DNA of 41,562 nt from Domibacillus sp. PGB-M46 (GTDB taxonomy: Bacteria; Bacillota; Bacilli; Bacillales; Domibacillaceae). The position numbers and the translations under genes are program-made. Shown here piece after piece: positions 6,388-14,970 of this stretch (position 1 is the first letter of the stretch; every line of letters starts with the position of its first letter). The stretch covers positions 1-41,562 of the forward strand of contig NZ_JAKGCR010000032.1 of NCBI RefSeq assembly GCF_022668875.1, read 5' to 3'. The notes under the pieces were generated by a model. That model was not told the DNA's origin. It ran no database searches and worked only from the letters and a program-made list of their open reading frames with translations.

Positions 6388-7782
6388 ATGAAAAAACCTG
6401 TTTTAAAGCTGACAATAGCCGCTGCTATCACAGCCGGTACATTTAGTTTTCAAACTGCAGCAGTCCAGGTTAAACCTGTTTATGCGCAGCAGCCGGTGAA
6501 TGTTTTGGATCGTAAGGTTGTTCAACATTTCAACGTGGAAAATGTGTATCAAAACATTGATTATTTATCGAAAGAACCTCGCATTGCTGGGACAGAATCA
6601 GAAGAAAAAGCAGTTCAATACATTCAATCCCAGTTTCAATCCTACGGTTATGAAACAGAGATTCAGCCTTTTACGTTTTTAAGCTACACGGAGCCGGAAT
6701 CTATTTCTCTCTCCATCGAAGGCTTCGATGACACATTTACACCCTCTGCTTTTACATACACAGTGAGCGGCAGCATCACAGGAGAGCTGGCGGTGGCCGG
6801 TCTTGGTAAAAAAGAAGAGCTTGCGGACTTGAGTTTGACGGGGAAAATCGCTCTTATTCAGCGCGGAGAAATTAGTTTTGCCGAAAAAGTGCTTAATGCA
6901 GCCGAAAAGGGCGCTGCCGGCGTGATTATCTATAACAATACGGATGGTGCCCTAAATGGAACATTAGGAGAAGCGAATGATGCATACGTTCCGGCTGTTT
7001 CTTTAACAAAAGCCGAAGGAGAAGCGCTTGCTGCGAAAGCAGCAGCGGAAACACTGACGGCTTCCCTGACCGTTGAAGGAGCAAGCGTTGACGAAAAAAC
7101 CTCGCATAATGTGATCGCGGTGAAAAAGCCAGCAAATCAAACCAAAGCAACGAATGACATTATCGTCGTTGGTGCTCACCATGATTCTGTACCGGGCGCT
7201 CCCGGTGCAAACGATGATGCGTCCGGGTCGGCCATGACGCTGGAGCTCGCTCGGTTGTTTAAAGATATTCCAACCGATACGGAGCTTCGCTTTATTACAT
7301 TCGGAGCAGAAGAAGTCGGGCTGCTTGGTTCCGAGTACTATGTAGACGGGCTGCCGGAAGAAGAAGTTTCGCGCATGATCGCGAATTTTAATTTAGACAT
7401 GGTCGGAAGCAGAGATGCCGGTGATTTGGTGATGATGACAGCGGATGGTGAACCCAATCTGGTAACTGAGCTGGCACAGGCATCGAGCACGCGCTTGAAT
7501 GGAGAAGCAATCCCTTATCTTGAAGGCGGCCGCAGCGATCATGTTCCATTCGCGGAAGCGGGGGTTCCTGCTGCTCTGTTTATTCACGATCCGGCGGAGC
7601 CTTGGTATCATACGCCGGATGATACAATCGATAAAATTAGTAAAGAAAAACTTCAGGACGTGGGTGAAATTGTTGGAACGGCCATTTATGAAAAAGCCCG
7701 TTTTGATAATCAGGGGATCAAGGTGAAGAAAGCGGGCAAAGTAAGCGTTCCTCATTTATATCATAACGAAGACATTCAGTGA
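6388..7782 (+). CDS. ywaD: secreted M28 family aminopeptidase with PA domain (YwaD-like)
   Basis: A 464-residue exported zinc peptidase. It has an N-terminal signal peptide (MKKPVLKLTIAAAITAGTF, cleavage probably after VYA), a protease-associated insert (about 110-225, GKIALIQRGEISFAEKV..GAAGVIIYNN), and the M28 catalytic domain. Zinc and catalytic motifs are visible: AHHDSVPGAPGANDDASG, the Glu pair in FGAEEVGLLGS, NLDMVG, GRSDHVPF, and WYHTPDD with the last zinc His. The likely role is trimming extracellular peptides to supply amino acids. AAGGAGG (6374-6380) precedes ATG 6388. Single gene with strong terminator behind. Confidence 0.93.
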   Translation: MKKPVLKLTIAAAITAGTFSFQTAAVQVKPVYAQQPVNVLDRKVVQHFNVENVYQNIDYLSKEPRIAGTESEEKAVQYIQSQFQSYGYETEIQPFTFLSYTEPESISLSIEGFDDTFTPSAFTYTVSGSITGELAVAGLGKKEELADLSLTGKIALIQRGEISFAEKVLNAAEKGAAGVIIYNNTDGALNGTLGEANDAYVPAVSLTKAEGEALAAKAAAETLTASLTVEGASVDEKTSHNVIAVKKPANQTKATNDIIVVGAHHDSVPGAPGANDDASGSAMTLELARLFKDIPTDTELRFITFGAEEVGLLGSEYYVDGLPEEEVSRMIANFNLDMVGSRDAGDLVMMTADGEPNLVTELAQASSTRLNGEAIPYLEGGRSDHVPFAEAGVPAALFIHDPAEPWYHTPDDTIDKISKEKLQDVGEIVGTAIYEKARFDNQGIKVKKAGKVSVPHLYHNEDIQ

Positions 7783-7792
7783 GACGTAAAGC

Positions 7793-7832
7793 AAAAAGGC
7801 CGGTGCTCCCGATTGGGAACACCGGCCTTTTA
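7793..7832. terminator. bidirectional terminator
   Basis: AAAAAGGCCGGTG (7793-7805) pairs with CACCGGCCTTTT (about 7820-7831), with an inner TCCC/GGGA extension. A and T runs on both sides serve the convergent aminopeptidase and AIM24 genes. Confidence 0.9.
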
Positions 7833-7840
7833 GTTCAGGA

Positions 7841-8635
7841 TTAGTCGTCGTCGCCGCCGATAAAGTCAAACAGGCCGGACAGTCCGCCCTCACCCTTTGA
7901 TCCGCCGTTTTGCGGCATTGCCGCAAAAACACGGCTGGCCAAGCGGCTGAATGGAAGAGACTGTATCCATACCGTCCCAGGTCCCCGAAGCGTCGCAAGG
8001 AACAAGCCTTCACCGCCAAAGAGGGCTGTTTTTACACCGCCAACTGCTTCAATATTGTAATCAACATCACCAGTCATAGCGACAAGGCAGCCCGTATCTA
8101 AACGAATCAATTCGCCCGGAGCAAGGGTTTTTTCATAAATTGTTCCGCCAGCATGAACAAATGCCATTCCGTCGCCTTCAAGCTTCTGCATAATAAAGCC
8201 TTCACCACCGAAAAAACCGGTGCCGAGCTTGCGCTGCAGTTCAATGCCTATTGATACGCCTTTTGCTGCTGCCAGAAACGCGTCTTTTTGGCAGATAATC
8301 TTGCCTTGATGTTCACTTAAATCCATGGGAACGATTTTCCCAGGGTACGGTGAAGCGAATGAAACATGTTTTTTGCCGCTGCCTTCATTGGTAAAGGTCG
8401 TCATAAACAAGCTTTCGCCTGTCAGCATACGTTTCCCTGCGCCGAGCAGCTTGCCCATCAAGCCGCTGCCGCGGTTTGAGGAGCCATCGCCAAAAATGGT
8501 CTCCATTCGAATGCCATCGTCCATCATCATCAAACTGCCGGCTTCGGCGATAACCGTTTCCTGCGGATCAAGCTCCACCTGTACAAACTGCATATCATCG
8601 CCAAATAATTGAAAGTCAATTTCGTGATTGTTCAT
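7841..8635 (-). CDS. AIM24 / TIGR00266 family protein
   Basis: A 264-residue soluble protein of the AIM24 family, rich in glycine-turn beta strands: [55 protein letters not shown] and [28 protein letters not shown] are the repeated family blocks. It ends in a flexible Gly-rich acidic tail ([16 protein letters not shown]). Function in bacteria is not established. ATG at 8633-8635 has GGAGG 7 bases upstream. It is 53 bases from the uridine-kinase-like gene on the same strand and may be co-transcribed. Confidence 0.9.
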   Translation of the reverse strand: MNNHEIDFQLFGDDMQFVQVELDPQETVIAEAGSLMMMDDGIRMETIFGDGSSNRGSGLMGKLLGAGKRMLTGESLFMTTFTNEGSGKKHVSFASPYPGKIVPMDLSEHQGKIICQKDAFLAAAKGVSIGIELQRKLGTGFFGGEGFIMQKLEGDGMAFVHAGGTIYEKTLAPGELIRLDTGCLVAMTGDVDYNIEAVGGVKTALFGGEGLFLATLRGPGTVWIQSLPFSRLASRVFAAMPQNGGSKGEGGLSGLFDFIGGDDD

Positions 8636-8688
8636 GATTTATCCTCCTTATGATCAGCTAAATGTACGGTTTGTTCGTGTAAAAAGTT

Positions 8689-9279
8689 TCAGTTCAGGGC
8701 AGAAAGAATTGTAAGATCATCTCCGCCTGTTCCACTGACCACAACGTTTGCAGAGCCAGCGGGGTTTTGTTCACTCATATACACTTTCTCTGCCGGCATC
8801 CACAACTCCTCCCAAAGATGCCGTTTTTCCTCGCCGTCCCGCTCAATCCCGCGCTCGAGCCGGAGTTCTTCCGGGCTTTCCACCCATATTTTAAAGTGAT
8901 AGTAAGGCAGAAGAGGCCGAACCATTGTATAGCAGCCTTCTACAATTACAAATCCGCCTGCCGGCACATCGTGTGCTTCTGCAAGCTGATCCGTTTCCCA
9001 GTCATATCGTTCGTACCGGGCCGGCTTGTTTTGGCTGAGCGGTTTTAACACCTGTTTTTCGAGCCGCTTTAAATCCCAGCTGCCTCCGATTTCACTGCTC
9101 CGTCTGCTCGACAGCGCATAAAAATCGTCCGCATGAACAATTACGGCTTCGCTGCCAAGTGACTGCTGCAAGGCGCGGGCCAGCGTGCTTTTTCCAGCCC
9201 CGCCCCCGCCATCAATCGCAATTAGATAGGTGTGCTGTTCTTTCTTGCTAAATAAAGCGGTTAATCCATTGATATTCAT
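8689..9279 (-). CDS. uridine-kinase-like P-loop NTPase
   Basis: A 196-residue cytoplasmic P-loop protein. The Walker A is GGGGAGKST near residue 24, followed by VHADDFYAL (Asp of the kinase family) and YDWETDQLAE, then a Walker-B-like VIVEGCYTM and RDGEEKRHLWEELW. This matches uncharacterised uridine kinase/phosphoribulokinase-like proteins; the real substrate is uncertain. ATG 9277-9279 has GGAGGAGGGG upstream. It is divergent from the MarR gene, whose operator lies in the shared 95-base gap and could also influence this promoter. Confidence 0.85.
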   Translation of the reverse strand: MNINGLTALFSKKEQHTYLIAIDGGGGAGKSTLARALQQSLGSEAVIVHADDFYALSSRRSSEIGGSWDLKRLEKQVLKPLSQNKPARYERYDWETDQLAEAHDVPAGGFVIVEGCYTMVRPLLPYYHFKIWVESPEELRLERGIERDGEEKRHLWEELWMPAEKVYMSEQNPAGSANVVVSGTGGDDLTILSALN

Positions 9280-9329
9280 AAAAAATCCCCTCCTCCTAGA
9301 AATTATACCTTATCTGTTGACGGATAACC

Positions 9330-9371
9330 GTTTACCCTCTAAACTAAATGCAGGAAGTTTAGGGGGTAAAC
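9330..9371. promoter_or_regulatory. long inverted repeat, probable MarR operator
   Basis: GTTTACCCTCTAAACT (9330-9345) and AGTTTAGGGGGTAAAC (9356-9371) are inverted copies with one mismatch, separated by 10 bases. The right arm contains the GGGGG used as ribosome binding site for the MarR gene at 9375. This suits autorepression by a MarR dimer pair, and the RNA hairpin could also mask the ribosome binding site. Confidence 0.75.
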
Positions 9372-9374
9372 AAT

Positions 9375-9827
9375 ATGGAAAAACAGCTGCGTGAAGCGGT
9401 GGAATTGTTTGAGGAAGTGATCGTTTACGGAACCGAGCGAATCCTTAAGTCGATTGACGATCCGATTGTGCATGAATTTTCACCGGAACAAATTCAAATG
9501 ATGAAAATTATCGAAAAGCATGGACCCATTACATCGAGCAGCCTGGCGGTGATGCAGGGGGTGCATAAAAGTGCTATTTCCAATCGCATGAAAAAGCTGG
9601 AGGAAAAAGGACTGATTCAAATGGTGAGATCAGAAAGCGATCAACGGACAAAATGGGTGGAGCTGACGGAGGAAGGCCGGGAATTTATTCAAAAAACGAG
9701 GGAATGTGTTTCAAACTTTATTTCTTCGCTCCTATCCAGCCATATTGACGAGCAGGAAGTGGAGCAGTTTGTGAACATGTTCCGCAAGCTAAAAGAAATT
9801 ATAAAGATAGGTGAGGATCATAGATGA
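9375..9827 (+). CDS. ydgG: MarR family transcriptional regulator (YdgG-like)
   Basis: A 150-residue winged-helix repressor: HGPITSSSLAVMQGVHKSAISNRMKKLEEKGLIQMVRSESDQRTKWVELTEEG is the MarR helix-turn-helix and wing with the usual DQR motif. It overlaps the following MMPL transporter gene by 4 bases (ATGA, 9824-9827), so the pair is one operon matching the B. subtilis ydgG-ydgH arrangement. A ligand-relieved repressor of its own exporter is the likely role; the inverted repeat upstream is the likely binding site. The start has GGGGG at 9362-9366. Confidence 0.93.
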   Translation: MEKQLREAVELFEEVIVYGTERILKSIDDPIVHEFSPEQIQMMKIIEKHGPITSSSLAVMQGVHKSAISNRMKKLEEKGLIQMVRSESDQRTKWVELTEEGREFIQKTRECVSNFISSLLSSHIDEQEVEQFVNMFRKLKEIIKIGEDHR

Positions 9828-12481
9828 GAAGGATCATTCAATGGCGCTGGCCGATTTTTGTCAGCCTGCTCATTTTAACGGCAGCCCTGTTTTTACTGGC
9901 GCCTAATTTATCCAAGCAGGCCGAACAGGCGGGGTCATTCCAGCTGCCGGGTGACGCAGATTCACAGCGGGCAGCCGACCTGCTTGAGCAGGCGGGAGCT
10001 GGAGAAGAAACCATTTCGCTTGTTTTCCAGCTGGATCAGCCGCTTACGAAACAGGCACAGCAGTCCATTGCCGAAAGTGTAGCATCCCTTGAGAAAATGG
10101 ACGGTCCGATTACAGATGTGATGGATCCATTTGAAAGTGAAGAAATAAAAAAGCAGCTTGTATCAAAGGATCAAAAAACCATTCTTGTACCGGTTACAGT
10201 AGATGGAACACAGGATGAGATTAATCGCCTGGCTGATGAGATCCGCGCGGAAGTGCTGCCGGATGATCTGACTGCGTACGTAACAGGTGAAGCCATCATC
10301 AATAATGATGTCAATAAAAGCTCGCAGGAGGGGCTTAAGCGGACAGAGCTCATTACAGTTGGATTGATTTTCGTTCTGCTTTTAGCTGTTTTCCGGTCGA
10401 TTGTCACACCGCTTATTCCGCTTGCGGCTGTCGGCTTTACTTACCTGCTGAGCCAGTCACTTGTGGCATTTTTCATCGACTGGTTTGGGTTTCCTGTTTC
10501 GAACTACACGCAGATTTTTCTTGTCGCAGTGTTGTTCGGAATTGGAACAGATTATTGCATTTTGCTGCTCAGCCGGTACAAAGAAGAGCTGCAGGCAGGT
10601 CATTCAGTTGAAGACTCAATCGTGAATACGTATAAAACAGCTGGACGCACACTTTTGGTCAGCGGCATTGCTGTTTTTATCGGCTTTTCGGCGATCGGCT
10701 TTGCGGATTTCCCGATTTTCAAGTCAGCGGTCGGCGTGGCTGTGGGAATTGCCGTGCTTATTGTTGTGCTGTTTACCCTTGTGCCGTTTTTTATGGCTGT
10801 TTTAAAAGAAAAGCTGTTTTGGCCGTCGAAAAAGTCTGCTTCCCATGACGACAGCAAGCTATGGGCCTGGTTCAGCAGGTTATCTGTTCGCCGTCCGCTT
10901 CTTTCTATGCTTGTTGTTGCCGTTATTACCGTACCGCTTCTGTTTACGTATGACGGAAAGCTTTCGTTTAACACGGTAGATGAGATTGGCAGTAACTATG
11001 AATCTGTGAAAGGACTGGATGCGATTGCAGAAGGGTTTGGCAACGGCGATTCACTTCCAGTTACCGTGCTGATAAGCGGAAAGGAAGATATGGCAACTGA
11101 AGAAACGGTTCCGTATCTTGAATCCATTAGTAAAGATATTTTAAAAGTCGATGGTGTAAAGTCGGTGCGGACCCTTACCCGGCCAACAGGTGAAGCGCTC
11201 GATGAGCTATATGTGGATAACCAGCTGGGCACACTGACAGATGGTCTTGTGGACGCGCGGGACGGCCTGCTGCAAGTGCAGGATGGCCTTGCGGATATTC
11301 AAAACGGGTTAACACAGGCAGAGGGACAGATTCCATCTGGAAGTGAAGCTGCTTCTGGTGCAGAAGGGCTGCAGCAGGCAGCATCGGGCATCGGGCAGGT
11401 CAACGAACAGATCGGCCGTATTTCTGCCGGCATGGAGCAGTCGGGCAATGCAGAGCAGGCAGCTGCCCAGCTTGGAGCTGTGCAGCAGCAGCTTGGCAAA
11501 ATCGGCCAGGGAATCAATGCAGCGGCAGGAGACCTTGAAGGAACTGCCGGCCAGGTCGGCCAGCTTGGCGGAGGACTATCCCAGCTTGCCTCTGGAGTAG
11601 GAGATGCAAACGATGGGCTGGCAGAGATTGCACAAGGTCTTACAAAAGCCGCTCAGACGACCCGGTCCATGAGCCAATCGAAAAGTGTCCATGATACCGG
11701 TATCTATATTCCTGACGGCACATTGGAAAGAAAAGAATTTAAAGATGTGCTCGACCGCTATACATTAAATGACGAAAAAACGATTAAGCTGGAAGTAGTG
11801 CTGTCTGAAGACCCGTATTCTCCTCAAGCGATTGACAGCATTGAAGAAGTGAAGCGGGCAATGAAACGGGCATCCATTGACACCCCGTTTGAAGGAGCAA
11901 CATTTGCTTACAGCGGCATTTCCAGTGTAAATAGTGATTTAAAAGATATTTCATCGAATGATTTCAGCCGTACAGTAATCATTATGCTTGCCAGTTTGTT
12001 TGTTGTGCTGACGCTGCTGTTCCGTTCAGTTATTATGCCGCTTTACATGATCGGTTCGCTGCTTTTAACGTATTATACATCCGTTGCTGCAGCAGAATTA
12101 ATTTTTATAAACGGTCTTGGCTATGACGGCGTCAGCTGGGCTGTTCCGTTTTTCGGATTTGTGATGCTAGTTGCGCTCGGTATTGACTATTCCATTTTCC
12201 TTCTTGACCGTTTCCGGGAAGAAGCGAGGGATGGTGTCAGCGTTCAGCAGGCGATGTCTGTGTCCATGGCCAAAATGGGTACCGTGATTATTACGGCCGC
12301 GATTATTTTGGCCGGCACCTTTGGCGCGATGATGCCGTCTGGTGTGCTCAGCCTAGTTCAAATCGCAACAATTGTGATTACAGGGCTTCTCCTGTATGGA
12401 CTCATTGTTCTGCCGCTGCTCATTCCGGCCGTAACCGTCTCCTTTAACCAGGGAGTCTGGTGGCCATTCAAGCGAAAATAA
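9824..12481 (+). CDS. ydgH: MMPL/RND-type membrane exporter (YdgH-like)
   Basis: An 885-residue membrane protein with the MMPL layout: one N-terminal helix, extracytoplasmic domain, a five-helix bundle (about 180-330, including GIGTDYCILLLSRYKEE), a second large outer domain, and another bundle (about 720-880, including ALGIDYSIFLLDRFREE). The two GxxxDY segments are the proton-relay motifs of the family. The outer domain at about 470-610 contains many heptad-like Gly/Gln/Ala repeats (GLADIQNGL, GLAEIAQGL) predicting long helices reaching through the wall. The length equals my recollection of YdgH. It probably exports a lipid or lipophilic drug sensed by the MarR partner. Confidence 0.93.
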   Translation: MRRIIQWRWPIFVSLLILTAALFLLAPNLSKQAEQAGSFQLPGDADSQRAADLLEQAGAGEETISLVFQLDQPLTKQAQQSIAESVASLEKMDGPITDVMDPFESEEIKKQLVSKDQKTILVPVTVDGTQDEINRLADEIRAEVLPDDLTAYVTGEAIINNDVNKSSQEGLKRTELITVGLIFVLLLAVFRSIVTPLIPLAAVGFTYLLSQSLVAFFIDWFGFPVSNYTQIFLVAVLFGIGTDYCILLLSRYKEELQAGHSVEDSIVNTYKTAGRTLLVSGIAVFIGFSAIGFADFPIFKSAVGVAVGIAVLIVVLFTLVPFFMAVLKEKLFWPSKKSASHDDSKLWAWFSRLSVRRPLLSMLVVAVITVPLLFTYDGKLSFNTVDEIGSNYESVKGLDAIAEGFGNGDSLPVTVLISGKEDMATEETVPYLESISKDILKVDGVKSVRTLTRPTGEALDELYVDNQLGTLTDGLVDARDGLLQVQDGLADIQNGLTQAEGQIPSGSEAASGAEGLQQAASGIGQVNEQIGRISAGMEQSGNAEQAAAQLGAVQQQLGKIGQGINAAAGDLEGTAGQVGQLGGGLSQLASGVGDANDGLAEIAQGLTKAAQTTRSMSQSKSVHDTGIYIPDGTLERKEFKDVLDRYTLNDEKTIKLEVVLSEDPYSPQAIDSIEEVKRAMKRASIDTPFEGATFAYSGISSVNSDLKDISSNDFSRTVIIMLASLFVVLTLLFRSVIMPLYMIGSLLLTYYTSVAAAELIFINGLGYDGVSWAVPFFGFVMLVALGIDYSIFLLDRFREEARDGVSVQQAMSVSMAKMGTVIITAAIILAGTFGAMMPSGVLSLVQIATIVITGLLLYGLIVLPLLIPAVTVSFNQGVWWPFKRK

Positions 12482-12516
12482 AAAAGCTGCTCCGCTATTG
12501 CGAGCAGCTTTTTTTT
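12481..12516. terminator. bidirectional terminator
   Basis: AAAAAGCTGCTC (12481-12492) and GAGCAGCTTTTT (12502-12513) form a strong stem with runs on both sides, between the convergent exporter and AraC-type genes. Confidence 0.9.
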
Positions 12517-12518
12517 GC

Positions 12519-13412
12519 TTAATCGATAATAACGTGCTGAAAGTCTGTCATTTTTTTGTCACGGCGGAAGCTGTCAGCAGACATGCCAATCATTTTTTTA
12601 AATACCTTGCTGAAATAGTTCGCATTGTCATAGCCGGTTTGAAGAGCGATTTCATGAATAGTTTTGTTCGTGGTCGTTAATAGCTCCATCGCTTTTTGCA
12701 TGCGGACTTTAGCCAAGTGCTGAATGGGCGTTGTGTTCATATATTTTTGAAACTTGTTTGTAAAGTAGTACTTGGAAAGCCCCGCATGATGGGCAATCTC
12801 ATCAAGAGACAGCGGCTGGTCGTAATGGGAGGCCATAAACTGCAGGGCTGCCCGAATGTCATCCGGAATGCTTGCTTTTGGCTGGTCCAGTCCTTTGGCA
12901 AACCGGTATAGTCCCATAATAAATTCGTACGCGCGGGCAGAAGAGGTAAACGTGTCTTCAATACCTTCTTTCAGAGCAAATTGATAGATTTTCTGCAGCA
13001 AAAAAACAAGTGGGGCGGCGTCTTCGAGCTGAACAATCGGGCCCAGTTCGTTTGTTAACTGAGTCCAGCACTCTTTTGCTTTCTTTCCTTCCAGTGTAAT
13101 AAAGAAAAACTCCCATTCTGGACTTTCTGATGGAAGGTAGTAGCAATGGTTACTTGGAACCTCTACGATAAAGGCTTGCCCCGGCCGGACCGCCATCGTC
13201 TGGTCTCCGACCTGGATTTCTCCCCAGCCCTTTACGGTATATTGAAAAATAAACGTATTATGGTCGTTCGGCCGCATGCGCCCGTCCCAATAGTAATCGG
13301 TGGAGGTGCGTTTTTCAAAGCCGATCGAAGCAATGCGGGCTGAATCTGTTAAAGGTTCCTTTGAATGGTGATAAACAAAACTATGGTGAGGATCATCTGG
13401 GAGTGAGAACAA
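12519..13412 (-). CDS. AraC family transcriptional regulator of the melibiose region
   Basis: A 297-residue protein with an N-terminal cupin sensing domain (GWGEIQVGDQTMAVRPGQAFIVEVPSNHCYYLP) and a C-terminal double helix-turn-helix (residues about 190-290: LSLDEIAHHAGLSKYYFTNKFQKYMNTTPIQHL and IHEIALQTGYDNANYFSKVFKKMIG). This is an AraC-type activator that probably senses an alpha-galactoside and controls the divergent melA. The only well-placed start is TTG at 13410-13412, with AAGGGG 7 bases upstream. The 129-base gap to melA holds a cre site and the repeat shared with the melR leader. Confidence 0.9.
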   Translation of the reverse strand: MFSLPDDPHHSFVYHHSKEPLTDSARIASIGFEKRTSTDYYWDGRMRPNDHNTFIFQYTVKGWGEIQVGDQTMAVRPGQAFIVEVPSNHCYYLPSESPEWEFFFITLEGKKAKECWTQLTNELGPIVQLEDAAPLVFLLQKIYQFALKEGIEDTFTSSARAYEFIMGLYRFAKGLDQPKASIPDDIRAALQFMASHYDQPLSLDEIAHHAGLSKYYFTNKFQKYMNTTPIQHLAKVRMQKAMELLTTTNKTIHEIALQTGYDNANYFSKVFKKMIGMSADSFRRDKKMTDFQHVIID

Positions 13413-13455
13413 TATATTACCCCTTTTCCGATTTTATTTACCATTGTTCGAAAAA

Positions 13456-13469
13456 TGAAAGCGTTATAT
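13456..13469 (+). promoter_or_regulatory. cre site (CcpA) upstream of melA
   Basis: TGAAAGCGTTATAT matches the cre consensus TGWAARCGNTWNCW at 13 of 14 positions. It sits about 75 bases before melA, where CcpA binding would block initiation during growth on glucose. Confidence 0.65.
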
Positions 13470-13494
13470 TATTTGGTATAAGAAATACATTAAT

Positions 13495-13508
13495 TAAAAT
13501 TTACTAAA
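13495..13508 (+). promoter_or_regulatory. candidate MelR operator 1
   Basis: TAAAATTTACTAAA occurs here, 34 bases before melA, and again identically at 14937-14950 before the LacI-type gene. A 14-base identity upstream of two adjacent co-functional genes suggests one repressor site; AT-rich composition lowers the weight. Confidence 0.5.
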
Positions 13509-13541
13509 ATTTCAACATGAACTTTTAATGGAGGCGGGCAA

Positions 13542-14867
13542 ATGAAAAAAATTACGTTTATTGGCGCAGGAAGCACAATTTTTACGAAAAATGTGTTAGG
13601 TGACTGCATGATGTCCCCGGCACTTCAGGACTTTGAATTTGCACTGTTCGATATTGATGAAAATCGCCTGTCAGAGTCGGAAGTATTGCTTAAGGCACTG
13701 AAGAATACGCTGAATTCGGGTGTTACGATCAACACGTACACAGACCGGAAGGAAGCGCTGAAAGATGCCAAATATGTAATCAACGCTATTCAAGTTGGAG
13801 GCTATAAGCCAAGTACGGTCATTGATTTCGAAATCCCGAAAAAATACGGCTTGCGCCAGACAATCGCGGACACCATCGGTATTGGCGGCTTGTTCCGGGC
13901 GCTGCGCACCATCCCGGTTATGCTTGATATTGCAAAAGATATGGAAGAGGTGTGCCCGGATGCATGGCTTCTAAACTACACCAATCCGATGGCTACATTA
14001 ACAGGTGCTGTTTCCCGCTACACAAATGTAAAAATGGTTGGGCTTTGCCACAGCGTGCAGGTATGCACAAAAGATCTGCTGAAGGATCTCGGCATCCCGC
14101 ATGAAAATGTTGAAGAGCGCATCGCCGGCATTAACCATATGGCATGGCTTCTTGAGATTAAATCCAATGGCAAGGATTTATACCCGGAAATTAAAAGAAG
14201 AGCAAAAGAAAAGCAGCAAACGAAGCATCATGACATGGTGCGGTACGAGCTGATGGATAAATTCGGCTTTTACGTGACAGAATCTTCCGAACATAATGCT
14301 GAATATCATCCGTTCTTTATTAAAGAAAAGTATCCAGAGCTGATTGACCGCTTCAACATCCCGCTTGATGAGTATCCACGCCGCTGTGAGGAACAGATCG
14401 ACAACTGGCTGAAAACAAAAGAAGAGCTGATGAATGACCAGAACTTAACACACGAACGCTCTCACGAATATGGCTCGCGTATTATTGAAGCCATGGAAAC
14501 GAACGAGCCGTTTGTATTTGGCGGAAATGTGTTAAATACGGGCGGACTTATTTCAAACCTGCCGGAAAAAGCGGTAGTGGAAGTACCGTGTATCGCGAAT
14601 CGAAATGGTATCACCCCGGCTTATATGGGTGAACTTCCTGAACAGCTGGCGGCGCTGAACCGCTCTAACATTAACACGCAGCTTTTAACGATTGAAGCAG
14701 CGATTACAAAATCGACAGAGAAAATTTATCAGGCAGCTATGCTTGACCCGCACACAGCAGCGGAGCTTTCGATGGATGACATTATCAGCTTGTGTGATGA
14801 CTTAATTGAAGCACATGGCGACATGCTGCCGGAATATCAATCATCTAAACAGCCGATCAGACAGTAA
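13542..14867 (+). CDS. melA: alpha-galactosidase, GH4 family
   Basis: A 441-residue cytoplasmic GH4 enzyme that hydrolyses melibiose and other alpha-galactosides by an NAD- and Mn2+-dependent oxidation/elimination route. Visible features: dinucleotide loop FIGAGSTIFTKNV at the start, the NYTNPMA motif, the metal pair C169-H170 in GLCHSVQ, GINHMAW, and NGITPAYMGELPEQ near the C-terminus. Length agrees with MelA. GGAGG is about 8 bases before ATG 13542. It leads the mel cluster and is likely controlled by the AraC-type neighbour, the LacI-type repressor and CcpA. Confidence 0.95.
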   Translation: MKKITFIGAGSTIFTKNVLGDCMMSPALQDFEFALFDIDENRLSESEVLLKALKNTLNSGVTINTYTDRKEALKDAKYVINAIQVGGYKPSTVIDFEIPKKYGLRQTIADTIGIGGLFRALRTIPVMLDIAKDMEEVCPDAWLLNYTNPMATLTGAVSRYTNVKMVGLCHSVQVCTKDLLKDLGIPHENVEERIAGINHMAWLLEIKSNGKDLYPEIKRRAKEKQQTKHHDMVRYELMDKFGFYVTESSEHNAEYHPFFIKEKYPELIDRFNIPLDEYPRRCEEQIDNWLKTKEELMNDQNLTHERSHEYGSRIIEAMETNEPFVFGGNVLNTGGLISNLPEKAVVEVPCIANRNGITPAYMGELPEQLAALNRSNINTQLLTIEAAITKSTEKIYQAAMLDPHTAAELSMDDIISLCDDLIEAHGDMLPEYQSSKQPIRQ

Positions 14868-14896
14868 AACTGTCTGATTTTTCAAAAAAATTATTT

Positions 14897-14910
14897 TGTA
14901 AGCGCTTATT
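14897..14910 (+). promoter_or_regulatory. cre site (CcpA) upstream of melR
   Basis: TGTAAGCGCTTATT matches TGWAARCGNTWNCW at 13 of 14 positions and contains the perfect palindrome TAAGCGCTTA. It lies in the melA-melR gap. Confidence 0.7.
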
Positions 14911-14934
14911 ATCCGTGATATGATCGTTTTGAAA

Positions 14935-14950
14935 AGTAAAATTTACTAAA
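14935..14950 (+). promoter_or_regulatory. candidate MelR operator 2
   Basis: AGTAAAATTTACT (14935-14947) is a perfect palindrome around a central A and contains the TAAAATTTACTAAA repeat also found before melA. Placed 21 bases before the LacI-type gene, it would suit autoregulation. Confidence 0.55.
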
Positions 14951-14970
14951 CGATCAGTGAGGGATGCCAC

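Noticed and set aside
10171-11517. Minus-strand open frames inside the MMPL exporter gene
   Set aside because: Shadows of the coding strand with Ser/Pro/Thr-rich products typical of antisense frames.
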